A DNA stretch of 64,000 nt, taken from positions 3,793 through 67,792 of the forward strand of contig CAWESB010000025.1 in NCBI GenBank assembly GCA_963811635.1, given 5' to 3'. Position 1 is the stretch's first letter. Each line of letters starts with the position of its first letter. Below the pieces are notes generated by a model. It was not told the DNA's origin and made no database searches. It saw only the letters and a program-made list of their open reading frames with translations. The position numbers and the translations under genes were made by a program. This document shows positions 37,052 to 46,815 of the stretch, piece after piece. Source of the stretch: JAIBJN01 sp963811635. Its GTDB lineage: Bacteria; Actinomycetota; Thermoleophilia; Gaiellales; Gaiellaceae.

Positions 37052-37813
37052 TCAGGCGCCCGGCTGCTCCGCCTCGCCCGCTTCTTCCTCCGCCATGAAG
37101 CGGACGAAGAACACGGTGAACATCGTGAAGAAGACGATCGCCTCGCTGACCGCCATCGCGATCCCGGCGAGCTGCTGGTCCGCGAGCGGGGAGAGGCCGT
37201 TCAGCCTCGGGGCATCGACGTAGAAGTCGTAGAGCGGGCTCGGGAGGAGCGCCATCAGGAGCCCGAGCGGGCTCGCGAAGACGAACGCCGCGAAGAGGTA
37301 CGCCGATTTCGCCCCCGACGAGAGGCTCCACGGGTGCGATTGGAGCACGGGCCACCACAACAAGAGCCCGGTCGCGACGTAGGTCAGGTGCTCCAGGTGG
37401 AGGAGGGCGTGGTGCTCGAGGGCGGCGTCGTAGGCGGCCGGGACGTGCCAGGCCATGTAGCCGGCGAGCCAGAGCGGCAGCGCGACCAGGGGCCGGGTCA
37501 GCAGCCGGAAGAGGCGCAAGCAGGAGAGCCAAGCCGCGAGCCCGGGCGGCACGGAGGCGACCAGGAGGAGCGGGATCCATTCCGCGAGCGCCACGTTCTG
37601 AACGAGGTGCGCCCAGAGGAGGTAGTGCATCGCCAGCGTTCCCAGCGGCGTGATCGTGACCGCGAGGAAGAGGAGGAGCGCGCCCGCGAAGCAGGCGAGT
37701 CGGCCGCGCGAGGGGCGGTAGCGCCTGGCGGCGAGAGCGTACGCCGCGGTCAGGGCCAGCGCGGCCGCAAGCTCGACCCAGGCTGCCGGCCAGGTCCACG
37801 GCGACGGCGCCAC
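37052..37813 (-). CDS. Cytochrome c oxidase assembly protein, CtaG (caa3-type) family
   Basis: 253 residues with about seven membrane segments. Family features include LAMHYLLWAHLVQNVALAEW, LWLAGYMAWHVPAAYDAALE, HHALLHLEHLTYVATGLLLW and LADQQLAGIAMAVSEAIVF, with conserved His residues that may handle copper or haem. CtaG_Bsu-type proteins are needed for caa3 oxidase formation, implying aerobic respiration. It starts at GTG 37813 inside a long inverted repeat. Convergent with grdA, 3 bases apart. Confidence 0.88.
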   Translation of the reverse strand: MAPSPWTWPAAWVELAAALALTAAYALAARRYRPSRGRLACFAGALLLFLAVTITPLGTLAMHYLLWAHLVQNVALAEWIPLLLVASVPPGLAAWLSCLRLFRLLTRPLVALPLWLAGYMAWHVPAAYDAALEHHALLHLEHLTYVATGLLLWWPVLQSHPWSLSSGAKSAYLFAAFVFASPLGLLMALLPSPLYDFYVDAPRLNGLSPLADQQLAGIAMAVSEAIVFFTMFTVFFVRFMAEEEAGEAEQPGA

Positions 37814-37843
37814 GACCCTAGGAAGGATACGGTCGTGGCGCCG
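37805..37843 (-). promoter_or_regulatory. Long hairpin covering the ctaG-like start codon
   Basis: CGGCGCCACGACC (37805-37817) and GGTCGTGGCGCCG (37831-37843) form a perfect 13-bp inverted repeat with 13 bases between. In the minus-strand transcript the GTG start (37813-37811) and its weak Shine-Dalgarno lie in the second arm and loop. The hairpin could block translation or end the upstream transcript. Confidence 0.45.
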
Positions 37844-37859
37844 AAGCCGGGCGCTACAC

Positions 37860-38234
37860 CTAGATCATCCAGGGATCGACGTAGGCCGGATCCCGCCTCG
37901 TCAGCCACTCGCGCAGGTAGACGCCCGCTGCGACAAGCGGTGCCCCCGGGAACGCCGTGAGGAGGACGACCGTCGCCCAAAGTGCCGACGGAAGCCCGCT
38001 TGCAACGGCGGCAACGACGATCGGGAGCGCCAGGAAGTAGAGCGCCTTCCAGTCGGCCACGACGTAGCCGAGGCCGAAGTGGAGCACGGGCGGCACGAGC
38101 AGGAGCAGCAGCACCAGGGGTGCCGGCAGCGCCGTCTCGGTGCGGGCGAACGCGAGGATCCAGAGCGTCATCGCCGCGCAGAAGCCGATCATCGCGGTGC
38201 GCGGGTGGAGCTCGTTGATTCGTTCAAGGGTCAC
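37860..38234 (-). CDS. Four-span membrane protein, unknown function
   Basis: 124 residues. A short polar N-terminus (MTLERINELHPRT) is followed by four hydrophobic segments, among them MIGFCAAMTLWILAFA, LPAPLVLLLLLVPPVLHFGL, YFLALPIVVAAVASG and ATVVLLTAFPGAPLVAAGVY, and a charged tail. Not recognised as a named family. It lies 46 bases upstream of the CtaG-like gene on the same strand and may be co-transcribed with it. Confidence 0.65.
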   Translation of the reverse strand: MTLERINELHPRTAMIGFCAAMTLWILAFARTETALPAPLVLLLLLVPPVLHFGLGYVVADWKALYFLALPIVVAAVASGLPSALWATVVLLTAFPGAPLVAAGVYLREWLTRRDPAYVDPWMI

Positions 38235-38363
38235 GCGACTCCCCTGTGTCCCGATAGGCGTGACCGCTCCGCCTGGTTTGACGTGTGCTTCGGTTGCATG
38301 ATCGCGGCACGCGGGCCAGCCGCCATCCCCCCTTCGGGGAAGCGGCTACGCTTAAGTCAGAGC

Positions 38364-38436
<73 letters not shown>

Positions 38437-38442
38437 TAGTGA

Positions 38443-38465
38443 AAACCCCCGCTAGACGGGGGTTT
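38443..38465 (+). terminator. Terminator after tRNA-Gly (left copy)
   Basis: AAACCCCCG pairs with CGGGGGTTT around CTAGA, followed by CCTCTCT. Similar in sequence to the terminator at 41167-41192 that follows the right repeat. Confidence 0.8.
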
Positions 38466-38471
38466 CCTCTC

Positions 38472-38723
38472 TCAGGGCCTCGGGGGCCGGGACGGGGCGG
38501 GGGCCAGACGTACCAGGCGCGATCCGCCGCCTCTCGCCCGCGCAGGACCCCACCGCTCCGGGAAGGCGCGTTCCAAGAACAGCGCCGACGCCCGCCAGCT
38601 CGGCGCTCGACGGGCGCGGTGGGCGGCGACCCTGCAGGCCGCTTCGCAGAATCTCCGGTCGGAGCGGGACGGGCCGAGGACGCCCTGGCAGTTCTCGCAG
38701 CGACGTTCGATCGCGACCGTCAC
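38472..38723 (-). CDS. Small zinc-ribbon protein
   Basis: 83 residues from a GTG start. The N-terminal part RRCENCQGVL and DRRFCEAACR gives a CxxC...CxxxC zinc-binding ribbon followed by basic AAHRARR. The C-terminal half is Arg/Pro-rich and of low complexity. Such short ribbons are often found in island or phage genes and may bind DNA; no specific family is assigned. Confidence 0.6.
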   Translation of the reverse strand: MTVAIERRCENCQGVLGPSRSDRRFCEAACRVAAHRARRAPSWRASALFLERAFPERWGPARARGGGSRLVRLAPAPSRPPRP

Positions 38724-38815
38724 GGTTTTCAGCCTAGCCTGCCGCCGCCCTTCCGCAAGCGTTCCGGCTCCCGTCCGGCCCAGCGGGGAGGCCCGTCCGA
38801 TCTAGTCTCGTACGA

Positions 38816-39316
38816 CTACGACACAGCTCCGAGGCGCTCAAGCGGCGTTCCGTCATCACAACTGACCTCGCGATGGCGCTCTAACTCCTGTACGTACTGC
38901 TGAACCTCCTCCCGACGCACGAGGTGTAGAACACCGCAGTCGAGTACTACCGGCTCGTCGTCCGGTAGCGCAGCACAGGGGACGGTGTCTCCCTCTCCAC
39001 CCTCTGAGCTTGCACACTCTTCCGAGTAGCCTCGTGCTACGAACAAGTAGGCGGCAATGCTGAGAGTCCCGTCCTCGTAGACCCACCCCTCGCGCTCGAA
39101 GGGTGAGCAGTACGTATCCTCGATGTAGCGGCGGTGGACATCCGTCTCATCCGAGGTTGCTCGCGCGAGGAACCGCTCCACGCAGTTCTCAACGCGCAGA
39201 GCAGCCGCGCTCGATGCTTCGTCGCTTGACGCAGCGTTCCCGCCCGATTCCCCGCTGGAGCCGCATCCGGCTGCGATTAACAAGGCGGCAAGCACGACGG
39301 GGACACGCATCGCCAT
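38816..39316 (-). CDS. Hypothetical lipoprotein (island)
   Basis: 166 residues. The lipoprotein signal VPVVLAALLIAAGC (Cys18) is followed by a Ser/Glu-rich linker and an acidic mature domain with cysteines in VENCVERFL, DTYCSPFE, ECASSEGG, VPCAALP, LDCGVLH and SCDDGTP, suggesting several disulfides. No known family. The region has lower GC than core genes, in keeping with its position inside the tRNA-Gly island. Confidence 0.65.
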   Translation of the reverse strand: MAMRVPVVLAALLIAAGCGSSGESGGNAASSDEASSAAALRVENCVERFLARATSDETDVHRRYIEDTYCSPFEREGWVYEDGTLSIAAYLFVARGYSEECASSEGGEGDTVPCAALPDDEPVVLDCGVLHLVRREEVQQYVQELERHREVSCDDGTPLERLGAVS

Positions 39317-39573
39317 AACTCACCCTAGCCCGGTGCCGCCCTTCCGCAAGCCCGCATGATCAGGGGCCGGAGCCGTAACGCGCAAGAACGCGCATGACTT
39401 TTTTCCGCGAGATCAGTCCCCACCGGGTCTGTTGCGGGTCGGGTTTGGGGTCGTCCCCCCTTCGGCCTGTGCCAGCTCCTGGAAACGGCGGGAAACGTCG
39501 TCCGCTCTCCCCGCTTGAGTCGCGGTTTCGATACTGCTAAGGATGCGCCGTCTACAACGCAAAGGGGGTCGCA

Positions 39574-40269
39574 GTGAGTTCGGATCAGAGGGCTGCGCGT
39601 ATTTTCGGCGTGCTGTTTCTCATCACGTTCGTGACGTCGATCCCGGCGCTGGCTCTGTTCCAGCCGGTGCTTGACGATCCAGCCGCGTACATCGCCGGGG
39701 GCGGGAAAGACAACCAGATCTACCTGGGAGCCTTCCTGGAGTTTCTTCTCATCCTCGCGAACGTCGGAACGGCCGTTGTCCTCTATCCGATCGTGAGGAG
39801 ACAGAACGAGTTCCTCGCCATCGGCTACGTCGCCGCCCGGATCATCGAGAGCGTCTTCATTGCTGCGGGGATCGTCTTCGTGCTCGGGGTCGTGAGCCTG
39901 CGCAAGGACTCTCCGGACGCGGCCGACCTCGCCGTCTCGCTCGCGCAGCTCAAGGACTGGACGTTCCTGCTTGGCCCAGGACTCATCGTCCCCTTTGGAA
40001 ACGGGCTGATCCTCGGCTACCTGATGTACAAGTCCGGCCTTGTCCCCCGGCGCATGACCTGGCTCGGCATGATCGGGGGGCCACTCCTCCTGATCGGGAG
40101 CGTAGGCGTGCTCTTCGACGTGTGGGACTCAACCGGCGCGGTGAACATCCTGGTGATTCCCGAGTTCCTCTGGGAGCTGTCGCTCGGGATCTACGCGGCC
40201 GTCTGGGGCTTCAAGGCGTCGTCTCCAATCCTCAGGGGGGACCGACGCACGGACGCGCAACCGGCCTGA
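39574..40269 (+). CDS. DUF4386-family membrane protein
   Basis: 231 residues from a GTG with AAAGGGGG upstream. Six hydrophobic segments begin with IFGVLFLITFVTSIPALALF and include FLEFLLILANVGTAVVLYPI, IGYVAARIIESVFIAAGIVF and FGNGLILGYLMYKSGLVPR, the typical DUF4386 layout. Function is unknown. It carries its own terminator downstream and is the only plus-strand gene of the island. Confidence 0.85.
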   Translation: MSSDQRAARIFGVLFLITFVTSIPALALFQPVLDDPAAYIAGGGKDNQIYLGAFLEFLLILANVGTAVVLYPIVRRQNEFLAIGYVAARIIESVFIAAGIVFVLGVVSLRKDSPDAADLAVSLAQLKDWTFLLGPGLIVPFGNGLILGYLMYKSGLVPRRMTWLGMIGGPLLLIGSVGVLFDVWDSTGAVNILVIPEFLWELSLGIYAAVWGFKASSPILRGDRRTDAQPA

Positions 40270-40304
40270 TTTGTAGCTTCGGAGTGGTGACAGTCGGCTG
40301 CTCG

Positions 40305-40333
40305 GGACGAGGCCCCTCGGGGCCTCGTCCTTT
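40305..40333 (+). terminator. Terminator after the DUF4386 gene
   Basis: GGACGAGGCCCC and GGGGCCTCGTCC form a perfect 12-bp inverted repeat (effective loop CTCG-like), followed by TTT. Confidence 0.8.
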
Positions 40334-40428
40334 CGGCCATCTAGGCGAGCAGCCCGCCTCGTCGTAGTCTGACCATGCCGGGGCGCGGGCAGGGTAGTCC
40401 TAGGGTCACCTTGCGGCCATCGCCTCGG

Positions 40429-41016
40429 CTAGCGGTAAAGGCCTGCCCATGGCTCCAACAGCGCCCAATAGTCAGGGGGACGCACGACCCTGATCCCAAG
40501 CTCGGTCTCGATGTGGCTCGCCATCTTTGGGAGCTTCATCTCCATGGTCAGGAAGGCATCGCATTCCAGGCCGAGGGCGTCGCGCAGCAGACGCCTGTCC
40601 TTCACGGACAAGTATCCGAAGCGCGTTTCGTCTAACCGCGCCGCGATTGCGTCCCCTGAGCCGATGAACGCCCTACCCTGATACTCGTGGACCCGAATCT
40701 GCCAATGATCGAGCACGTCGAGCGCCCACCGGGTGTAACTCGGGTCTCTCTTCAGGACGGCTTCATCGAGGCTTCCGTCAGAGAGAACGAAATCGAACAT
40801 GGCCCGTTCGTTCACAAGGAAGATCAGCCGAAGCGCCTCTAGGTCATCAAGCCGGCCCGGAATCGTGTAGGCCCGAGAACCTTGCGGCGGCTCCTCGCCC
40901 TCGAAGATCGTTCCGCCATCGTCTAGGAGGGTCTGCAGGGTCGACGAGTCGAGGAACACGCGTCGTGGTAGCGCGTCGAAGGGTGCGAGCGACATGCCAG
41001 CAGAATGCCAGCGCAC
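40429..41016 (-). CDS. PIN-domain-like protein (island)
   Basis: 195 residues from GTG 41016, preceded by AGGA at proper spacing. The N-terminal RRVFLDSSTLQTLLDDGG gives the first PIN acidic residue; the C-terminal half has KDRRLLRDALGLECDAFLTM, then MKLPKMASH and GIRVVRPPDYW, arranged like the last acidic residues of PIN nucleases. PIN proteins are metal-dependent RNases, often toxins. No antitoxin-like gene is adjacent, so it is either an orphan or a non-toxin PIN protein. Confidence 0.6.
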   Translation of the reverse strand: MRWHSAGMSLAPFDALPRRVFLDSSTLQTLLDDGGTIFEGEEPPQGSRAYTIPGRLDDLEALRLIFLVNERAMFDFVLSDGSLDEAVLKRDPSYTRWALDVLDHWQIRVHEYQGRAFIGSGDAIAARLDETRFGYLSVKDRRLLRDALGLECDAFLTMEMKLPKMASHIETELGIRVVRPPDYWALLEPWAGLYR

Positions 41017-41118
41017 CTGTGTCCTACAGGGTCTAACGAGGTCCTGACTGAGGAGGGATTTGGCTTAGGGAGGGGGTCTTGTCCATTCCGCTCCCACTCT
41101 GTCCCGTGCCGGAGCCAT

Positions 41119-41161
<43 letters not shown>

Positions 41162-41166
41162 ACGAG

Positions 41167-41192
41167 AAAACCCCCGCTGCGACGGGGGTTTT
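41167..41192 (+). terminator. Terminator after the tRNA-Gly fragment
   Basis: AAAACCCCCG pairs with CGGGGGTTTT around CTGCGA. It is homologous to the hairpin at 38443-38465. Confidence 0.8.
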
Positions 41193-41275
41193 CGTTAAAC
41201 GCGATCGGCGGCGGCATCTTGTTGGTCAAGACGACGCCATCCTTCGCTTGACGAAAAGCCGCATGTGGAGTAAGG

Positions 41276-42040
41276 ATGCCGTCTATGGGGGGAAGGTTGA
41301 CCGGTGGACGGGCGTGGGTGACGGTCGGGATGGTCGCTGCGGCCTGGTTCTTCGTGTCCGCGCCCGCCTCCTTCGCCCAGACGATCTGCCAGGGTCAGGT
41401 CGCGACGATCGTCGGCACGCCAGGCGATGACATCCTGCCCGGATCGCTCGGGGACGACGTGATCGCAGGTCTCGGCGGCGACGACGTGATCAACGGCGAT
41501 CTCGGCGACGACGTCATCTGCGGCGACGAGGGCAACGACCGGCTGAACGGCAGCATCGGCGCAGACCAGATCGAGGGCGGGATGGGCGTCGACGTGCTGA
41601 TCGGTGGGGACGGATCCGACATCCTGGCCGGCCTCTTCGGAAGCGACGAGCTGCTGGGTGGTGAAGGCAGCGATCGCATCTACGGAGGCGAGGGGAACGA
41701 CCTCCTACGAGGCGCCGACGGGAACGACCTGCTCAAGGGCGGAGGCGATCGCGACTTCGTCAGCGGCGGTGACGGCTCCGACGACGTCTACGGGAACGAG
41801 GGGCTCGATCGCATCGAGGGGAACATCGGCCGCGACCGCCTCTTCGGCGGCGAGGATCGCGACATCGCCCGAGCGGGGCGAGGCGACGACAGCGTCTCGG
41901 GCGGCGAGGGTGACGACAGCCTCTTCGGCGGCCGCGGGCGAGACCGCCTCGGCGGAGGAAGCGGTCTCGACAGGTGTGACGGGGGGCTCGGCAACGCCGA
42001 CGTGGCGACCACCTGCGAGACCAAGATCCGCATTCCCTGA
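41276..42040 (+). CDS. Secreted RTX-type calcium-binding repeat protein
   Basis: 254 residues. An ATG with GGAG upstream starts a signal peptide (AWVTVGMVAAAWFFVSAPAS, then FAQ). The rest is nearly all GGxGxDxLxGGxGxD nonapeptide repeats, about twenty, folding as a Ca2+ beta-roll, for example GGDGSDILAGLFGSDEL. It ends LDRCDGGLGNADVATTCE, a Cys-containing cap common in actinobacterial RTX-like proteins. There is no enzymatic domain; a structural or surface role is likely. A larger relative lies at 23993. Confidence 0.9.
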   Translation: MPSMGGRLTGGRAWVTVGMVAAAWFFVSAPASFAQTICQGQVATIVGTPGDDILPGSLGDDVIAGLGGDDVINGDLGDDVICGDEGNDRLNGSIGADQIEGGMGVDVLIGGDGSDILAGLFGSDELLGGEGSDRIYGGEGNDLLRGADGNDLLKGGGDRDFVSGGDGSDDVYGNEGLDRIEGNIGRDRLFGGEDRDIARAGRGDDSVSGGEGDDSLFGGRGRDRLGGGSGLDRCDGGLGNADVATTCETKIRIP

Positions 42041-42080
42041 CCCGTCGGTCTCGTGGACATAGCGCACTTCAGGGCCGGGC

Positions 42081-43044
42081 TCACACGGTGATGACGACCT
42101 TCCCGCGGGCGTGGCCCTCCTCCACGTGGGAGATCGCTGCGGGGACATCGCTCAGCGGGTAGGTCCTGTCGATGACCGGAGTGACCTTGCCGGCTTCGAC
42201 GAGCCCCGCGAGCGTGACGAGGTCCTCGTTGGTCTCCTTCGTGATCAGCGCCCGTAGCCGTTGACCCACGAATGGTGACGAGACGAGCGCCCGCAGCAGG
42301 CGGTCGATTCCTGAGAACCGGCCTTCGCCGCTGCTCAGCACCAAGGTCCCGTTCGGGGTGAGCGCGCGTCTGCAGGCCGAAGGCGAAGCGGTTCCCGCCA
42401 GCTGGAAGATCACGTCGTAGCGCCGGTCGCCGCGCGTGAAGTCCTCTCGCGTGTAGTCGACGGCCTCGTCGGCGCCCAGGGAGCGGACGAGCTCGGTCTT
42501 CGTCGTGCTGCAGACGCCGGTGACGCGGGCTCCGAGCTCCTTCGCGATCTGCACGGCGTAGGTGCCCACGCCTCCTCCCGCACCGATGATCAGGACCTCC
42601 TGGCCGGGCTGCACGCCTGCGACGTCGCGCAGTCCCTGGAGGGCCGTGCAACCGGCCATGGCAAGGGTGGCTGCAGCCTCGAAGGAGAGCTCGGCGGGTT
42701 TCGGCACGAAGTGGCTTTCGTCGGCGCAGACGTACTCAGCGAATGCGCCTTCGCACCAGCCGAGCAGGTGGTCACCGGGTTGAAACCGGGTCACGTTCCT
42801 GCCTACCGCTTCGACCTGCCCGGCGACGTCGGTTCCCTCGGATCGGCTGCTTCGGGAGCGCGCAGCCCGTTCCCGTCGCGCGGACGATGAACGGCGTGGC
42901 CCGCATGATGTGCCAGTCCTGAGGATTGACCGAGGCAGCGTGTACGCGCACGAGCACGTCGCCGTCGCCGACCGCGGGACGCTCGACCTCCCTCAGCTCC
43001 AGGACGTCTGGAGGGCCATACCTGTCTTGGACAACTGCTTTCAT
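42081..43044 (-). CDS. Zinc-free MDR oxidoreductase (quinone oxidoreductase-like), frame-shifted
   Basis: The start ATG 43044 opens with MKAVVQDRYGPPDVLELREV, the GroES-like domain of MDR enzymes. Near 42836 the frame moves by one base, from QPIRG to GTDVAGQVEAVG, and continues through FQPGDHLLGWCEGAFAEYV and the NADP-binding VLIIGAGGGVGTYAVQIAKE. Corrected length is 320 aa, normal for the family. It reduces quinones or enones with NADPH. No structural zinc cysteines are present. Confidence 0.82.
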
Positions 43045-43154
43045 CGCGCTCCTGTTCCGTCGCGGGGACGGCCACGACAGGTTGACCAAAGGGCAACGGA
43101 CATGATCTTATAAACGCGCATTTACATCATCCCGGGAACAAGGGGGAGGGGCAG

Positions 43155-45957
43155 GTGAAGAGAAACCGGAAGGTTTGGCGGGCGTTGCTCGTCCTTTCCG
43201 TTGTTGCGCTCGGCGTGACAGGCGCGGCAACCGCGAACGGCGATGGCGACGTCATCCTGAACGAAGGGGACAGCCTCGTTCAGGTGATCGTGCCGAACAA
43301 GGCCGCGGCGTATGACTTGCAGCGCCGGGCCGAAGACTTCGGCGTCGAGTTCAACGACCACTACCTCGGCAGGAACGACGACGGCAGCTACACCGTGACC
43401 GTCTTCGCGTCGGAGGGCGAGCTCCAGGCGCTGGCGGAGGCCGGCTACCAGATCGGGCAGACCCTCGAGGGCCCGGACAGCGCAGAGGCCGACCTCGCGG
43501 AGATGAACAGCGCCCGCGCAGCCGAGGCTCGCTCGAGCAAGGCCGCGCTCGGCGATCCGCCCGTGATCGCCGACGACGACGAGCTCGTGATCCTGCGGGC
43601 GGACTACTTCGAGAACTACGCGGGCCGGTACCTGTCCGTCGAGGCGAAGGACCGCCTGGGCGGCTCCACGCCTTCGGGCGCGGACTACGTCGGCCCGGCC
43701 GTGTCGGTCTCCTGGAACACCGGGGGCAGCACGGCGATCGACCAGGGCCCGCGGGTCATGAACACCAACATCGACCCCGACACGACGCCCGACACGTACA
43801 TCGAGCACCGCATCCTGATCCGCATCGGCAACATCGGCGAAGGGCCTGGTGCGCCGTCGCGGATCCGCATCGGCTCGAGCACCGGAGCGTCGCTCGAGGG
43901 CGACGTCTCCGTCTGGCTGGGCGGCGGCCTCCCGCCGCACGTGCCCGGCTACCTGTCGGACTTCACGACGCGCTACATGGACCCGACCGAGGTCCGCGAG
44001 CGCTTCCGGCAGCTCGCCGCTGAGTTCCCGAATCTCGCGGAAATCATCCAGGTGCCGTTCAAGACGAACGGCTACCAGCGCAAGGCGCAGGCCCTGATGC
44101 AGGGCACGACCAACCCGGGCGGCACGCCGTCCGGCGGCGCGACGGGTCAGTCGCAGTCGGTCGTCCTCACGTCCCGCGCCTGGGGCCACGAGGGCGGCAA
44201 CCTGGTCACGGCGGAGTTCCGGAATCCGGGCGTCGGTGACTCGCCGCTGATGGTCAGCGTGATCGGGACAGACATCCTCGTCACCCTCGCCACGGACTCG
44301 ACGGGTGCTCTGTCGAGCACGGCCGCTCAGGTAGTCGCGGCGATCAACGCCAGTGCGGACGCGGCCAACCTCGTCAAGGCGCTCACTTACCGCGGCAACG
44401 CGGGGTTGGGCATCGTGCAGCCGCGCGCGAAGGTGAATCTCTCCGACTTCCTGAACGCGCCGGCTCACGTCCAGCGCGGTCAGTTCCAGCCGGAGGTCCT
44501 CCGGATCGGCAAGCGCCGTGACGGCAACCACGTCGGCATCTTCCTGTACTGCCAGCAGCACGCCCGCGAGTGGGCGACGCCGCTCACGTGCCTGGAGACC
44601 GCCGAGCAGCTGCTCCGGAACTACGCGCTCGACCCGGACGTGCGGAGGCTCGTGGACAACCTCGACGTCTTCATCCTTCCGGCGTCGAACCCGGACGGCG
44701 CGCACTACTCGATGTACGACTTCGCGAGCCAGCGCAAGAACATGACGAACCACTGTGTCAACGGTGGCAAGGTGACCGACGACCCCTTTGCGGCCGACTT
44801 CTGGACGCCGCGGACCAACCCGAGCACCGGTCTTCCGTACACGAACACGGATCCCGGCTCGCGGACGGCGTGGGGCGTCGACAACAACCGCAACAACACG
44901 GTGGGAACGCTCTTCGACGGCTACATCGGCGCGTCGTTCTCGTGCACGGGCGAGACGTACACGGGCCCGTCGGAGGCATCCGAGCCGGAGATCAAGAACG
45001 AGCTCTGGGTCGCGGACACGTTCAAGAACATCAGGTTCTCGAACAACATCCACAGCTTCGGCGGCTACTTCATGTGGGCGCCGGGTGCGTATCTCCCGAA
45101 CCGTGACGAGGGCGCCCTCGTCCACGCGAACATCGGCGTCGAGAAGTACTTCTTCCAGGCCGGCGACCGGATTCTCAACCGCATCAAGGAGATCCGGGGC
45201 ACGGTCATCCTCCCGGAGCGCACCGGTCCGATCGCGGACGTCCTCTACTCGGCGGCGGGAAACAGCGCCGACGAGCACTGGTACAACCGCGGCGTGATCG
45301 CGTACAGCTTCGAGACGGGTGCCGACCGGTTCGGGACGAGCCTGTCGATCGCATCGCTTGCCGGAGACACCGCACCTCCGGGTCGGCAGCCGGAACAACT
45401 TCGTGGTCGGCGACATCGTCAAGGTCGACTGGGGCACGGCGAACGAGGAGACCCGCAGGGTCGTCGCGATCGCCAACCCGTCGAACCCGCCGAGCCCGGC
45501 TCCGAACATCACGCTGGACGCTCCGCTCTCGCTCCCGCACGCGGTCGGCACGTGGATCGCGGGGGGCAACGTGCAGAGCGGCGTGAACTTCCAGCCGGCC
45601 TACGCTACGGAGGGCAAGTTCGAGGCGCTCGAGTTCTCGGCCGGCAACTTCGGCCTCCTCGAGTCCGCCTACGACTACGCCAAGGACGAGCAGCCCCCGC
45701 GGGTCCAGATGACCGTCGGCGGCTTCCACCGCGGCCCCATCTACACGACGTTCCAGTTCATGAACGAGCCGTCGGTGATCCGCTACACGATCGACGGGTC
45801 GAGGCCCACCATGAGCTCGACGCTGTGGGATTCGAGCGGTCCACGCGAGCCGGGGCAGGTGTTCTACGTGACGTCGACCACCACGTTCCGCTGGCTGGCG
45901 ACGGACATCGCGGGCAACCAGACCTACGGCACCGAGGTGATCACGATCCTCAATTAA
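43155..45957 (+). CDS. Large secreted M14-family zinc carboxypeptidase (frame-shifted)
   Basis: 933 residues once one base is dropped near 45377. It begins at GTG 43155 with a very strong AAGGGGGAGGGG Shine-Dalgarno and a signal peptide (RALLVLSVVALGVTGAATA). The peptidase domain has YCQQHAREWATPL (HxxE zinc site), LPASNPDGAHYSMYD, and NNIHSFGGYFMWAPGAY for the third ligand region. It is interrupted by two inserted beta-rich modules, one of them LRVGSRNNFVVGDIVKVDWG. The C-terminal part (IRYTIDGSRPTMSSTLWDS, DIAGNQTYGTEVITIL) is a chitobiase/Big-like beta domain. Probably an extracellular peptidase. It differs from the M14 protein at 25839. Confidence 0.87.
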
Positions 45958-46002
45958 GCAGGAGACAACCCGGCGGCTGCGACGCTGCCGACCGGACGCA
46001 GA

Positions 46003-46030
46003 CGAGCGGCTCCCCTCGGGGAGCCGCTCG
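46003..46030 (+). terminator. Terminator after the large M14 peptidase
   Basis: CGAGCGGCTCCCC and GGGGAGCCGCTCG form a perfect 13-bp inverted repeat with a very tight loop. It lies 46 bases after the peptidase stop and just before the convergent dioxygenase stop, so it may serve both. Confidence 0.75.
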
Positions 46031-46035
46031 CGTCT

Positions 46036-46749
46036 CTAGGCGCGTTGGACGCCGAGCGTCACGGAGCCGTTGGAGGAATCCGCGCCGACGTCGACGGCGA
46101 CGACGGTTACCCCGCCGCTCTCGGAGTAGATGCCGTCGCTCGAGTTGGCGACGTCCTGCTCACCGCGCTCCGCGTACGGCTCCAGGGCGTAGACGGCCGA
46201 GGTCGTCGCGGGATCGAAGAAGAGCTGCCCCGTGTGGGTCTGGTCGCCGTCCACCTGCACCTTCACGTGGATGTGCACGGCGCGCCCCGTGTACCAACCC
46301 GGGAACACCGTGCCGAACTCGGCGACGCCGTCGCCGTCCGTCAGCTGCACGCCGCGGCAGAAGGTCTCGCCCTCGGCGCCCTGGACGCCCGAGTATGCGC
46401 CCTCCGCGTCGCAGTGCCAGACGTCGACGGCCGCGCCTTCGATCGGCTCGCAGGCATCCGCGTCGACGACGGCGACGCGCAGGTCGAACGGCAGGCCCGG
46501 CCTGCCCTCGCCGATGTCGCTGCGGACGAGGTCGAGGTCGAGGTAGTAGGGGCCCTCGGTCAGCTCGGGCATGAGGACGCAGTCCGGGACGGCGGCCGCT
46601 GCCGCCTCCGTTTCGGTGGAGGCGGTCGAGGTGGCCGGAGACGCAGAGCCGCCGCCCTTCGAGCAAGAGGCGCCGAAGGCGGCCAGCCCAAGCCCGCCGG
46701 CGAGCTGGAGCACACGGCGGCGGGTGACGGGGTGCCGGGGGTCGGTCAT
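46036..46749 (-). CDS. Exported intradiol ring-cleavage dioxygenase-like protein
   Basis: 237 residues. A Tat-type signal (TRRRVLQLAGGLGLAAFGAS) is followed by a lipobox-like SC. The dioxygenase core has LTEGPYYLDLDLVRSD, VDVWHCDAEGAYSGV and GWYTGRAVHIHVKV, providing the Tyr/Tyr/His/His non-haem Fe(III) ligands. Exported members of this family are common in actinobacteria and may act on aromatic compounds outside the cytoplasm. The start ATG 46749 is divergent to the AI-2E permease gene. Confidence 0.88.
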   Translation of the reverse strand: MTDPRHPVTRRRVLQLAGGLGLAAFGASCSKGGGSASPATSTASTETEAAAAAVPDCVLMPELTEGPYYLDLDLVRSDIGEGRPGLPFDLRVAVVDADACEPIEGAAVDVWHCDAEGAYSGVQGAEGETFCRGVQLTDGDGVAEFGTVFPGWYTGRAVHIHVKVQVDGDQTHTGQLFFDPATTSAVYALEPYAERGEQDVANSSDGIYSESGGVTVVAVDVGADSSNGSVTLGVQRA

Positions 46750-46815
46750 GCGCGCAGTCTCAACCGCGTCCATAAGAGCCGGCTGAAGGCGCTCTAAGAA
46801 TGGCCTAACGATTGC

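Noticed and set aside
43122..45569. Long minus-strand open frame opposite the large M14 peptidase
   Set aside because: Shadow frame rich in Arg, Val and Glu; the plus strand has the signal peptide, zinc motif and a strong ribosome binding site.
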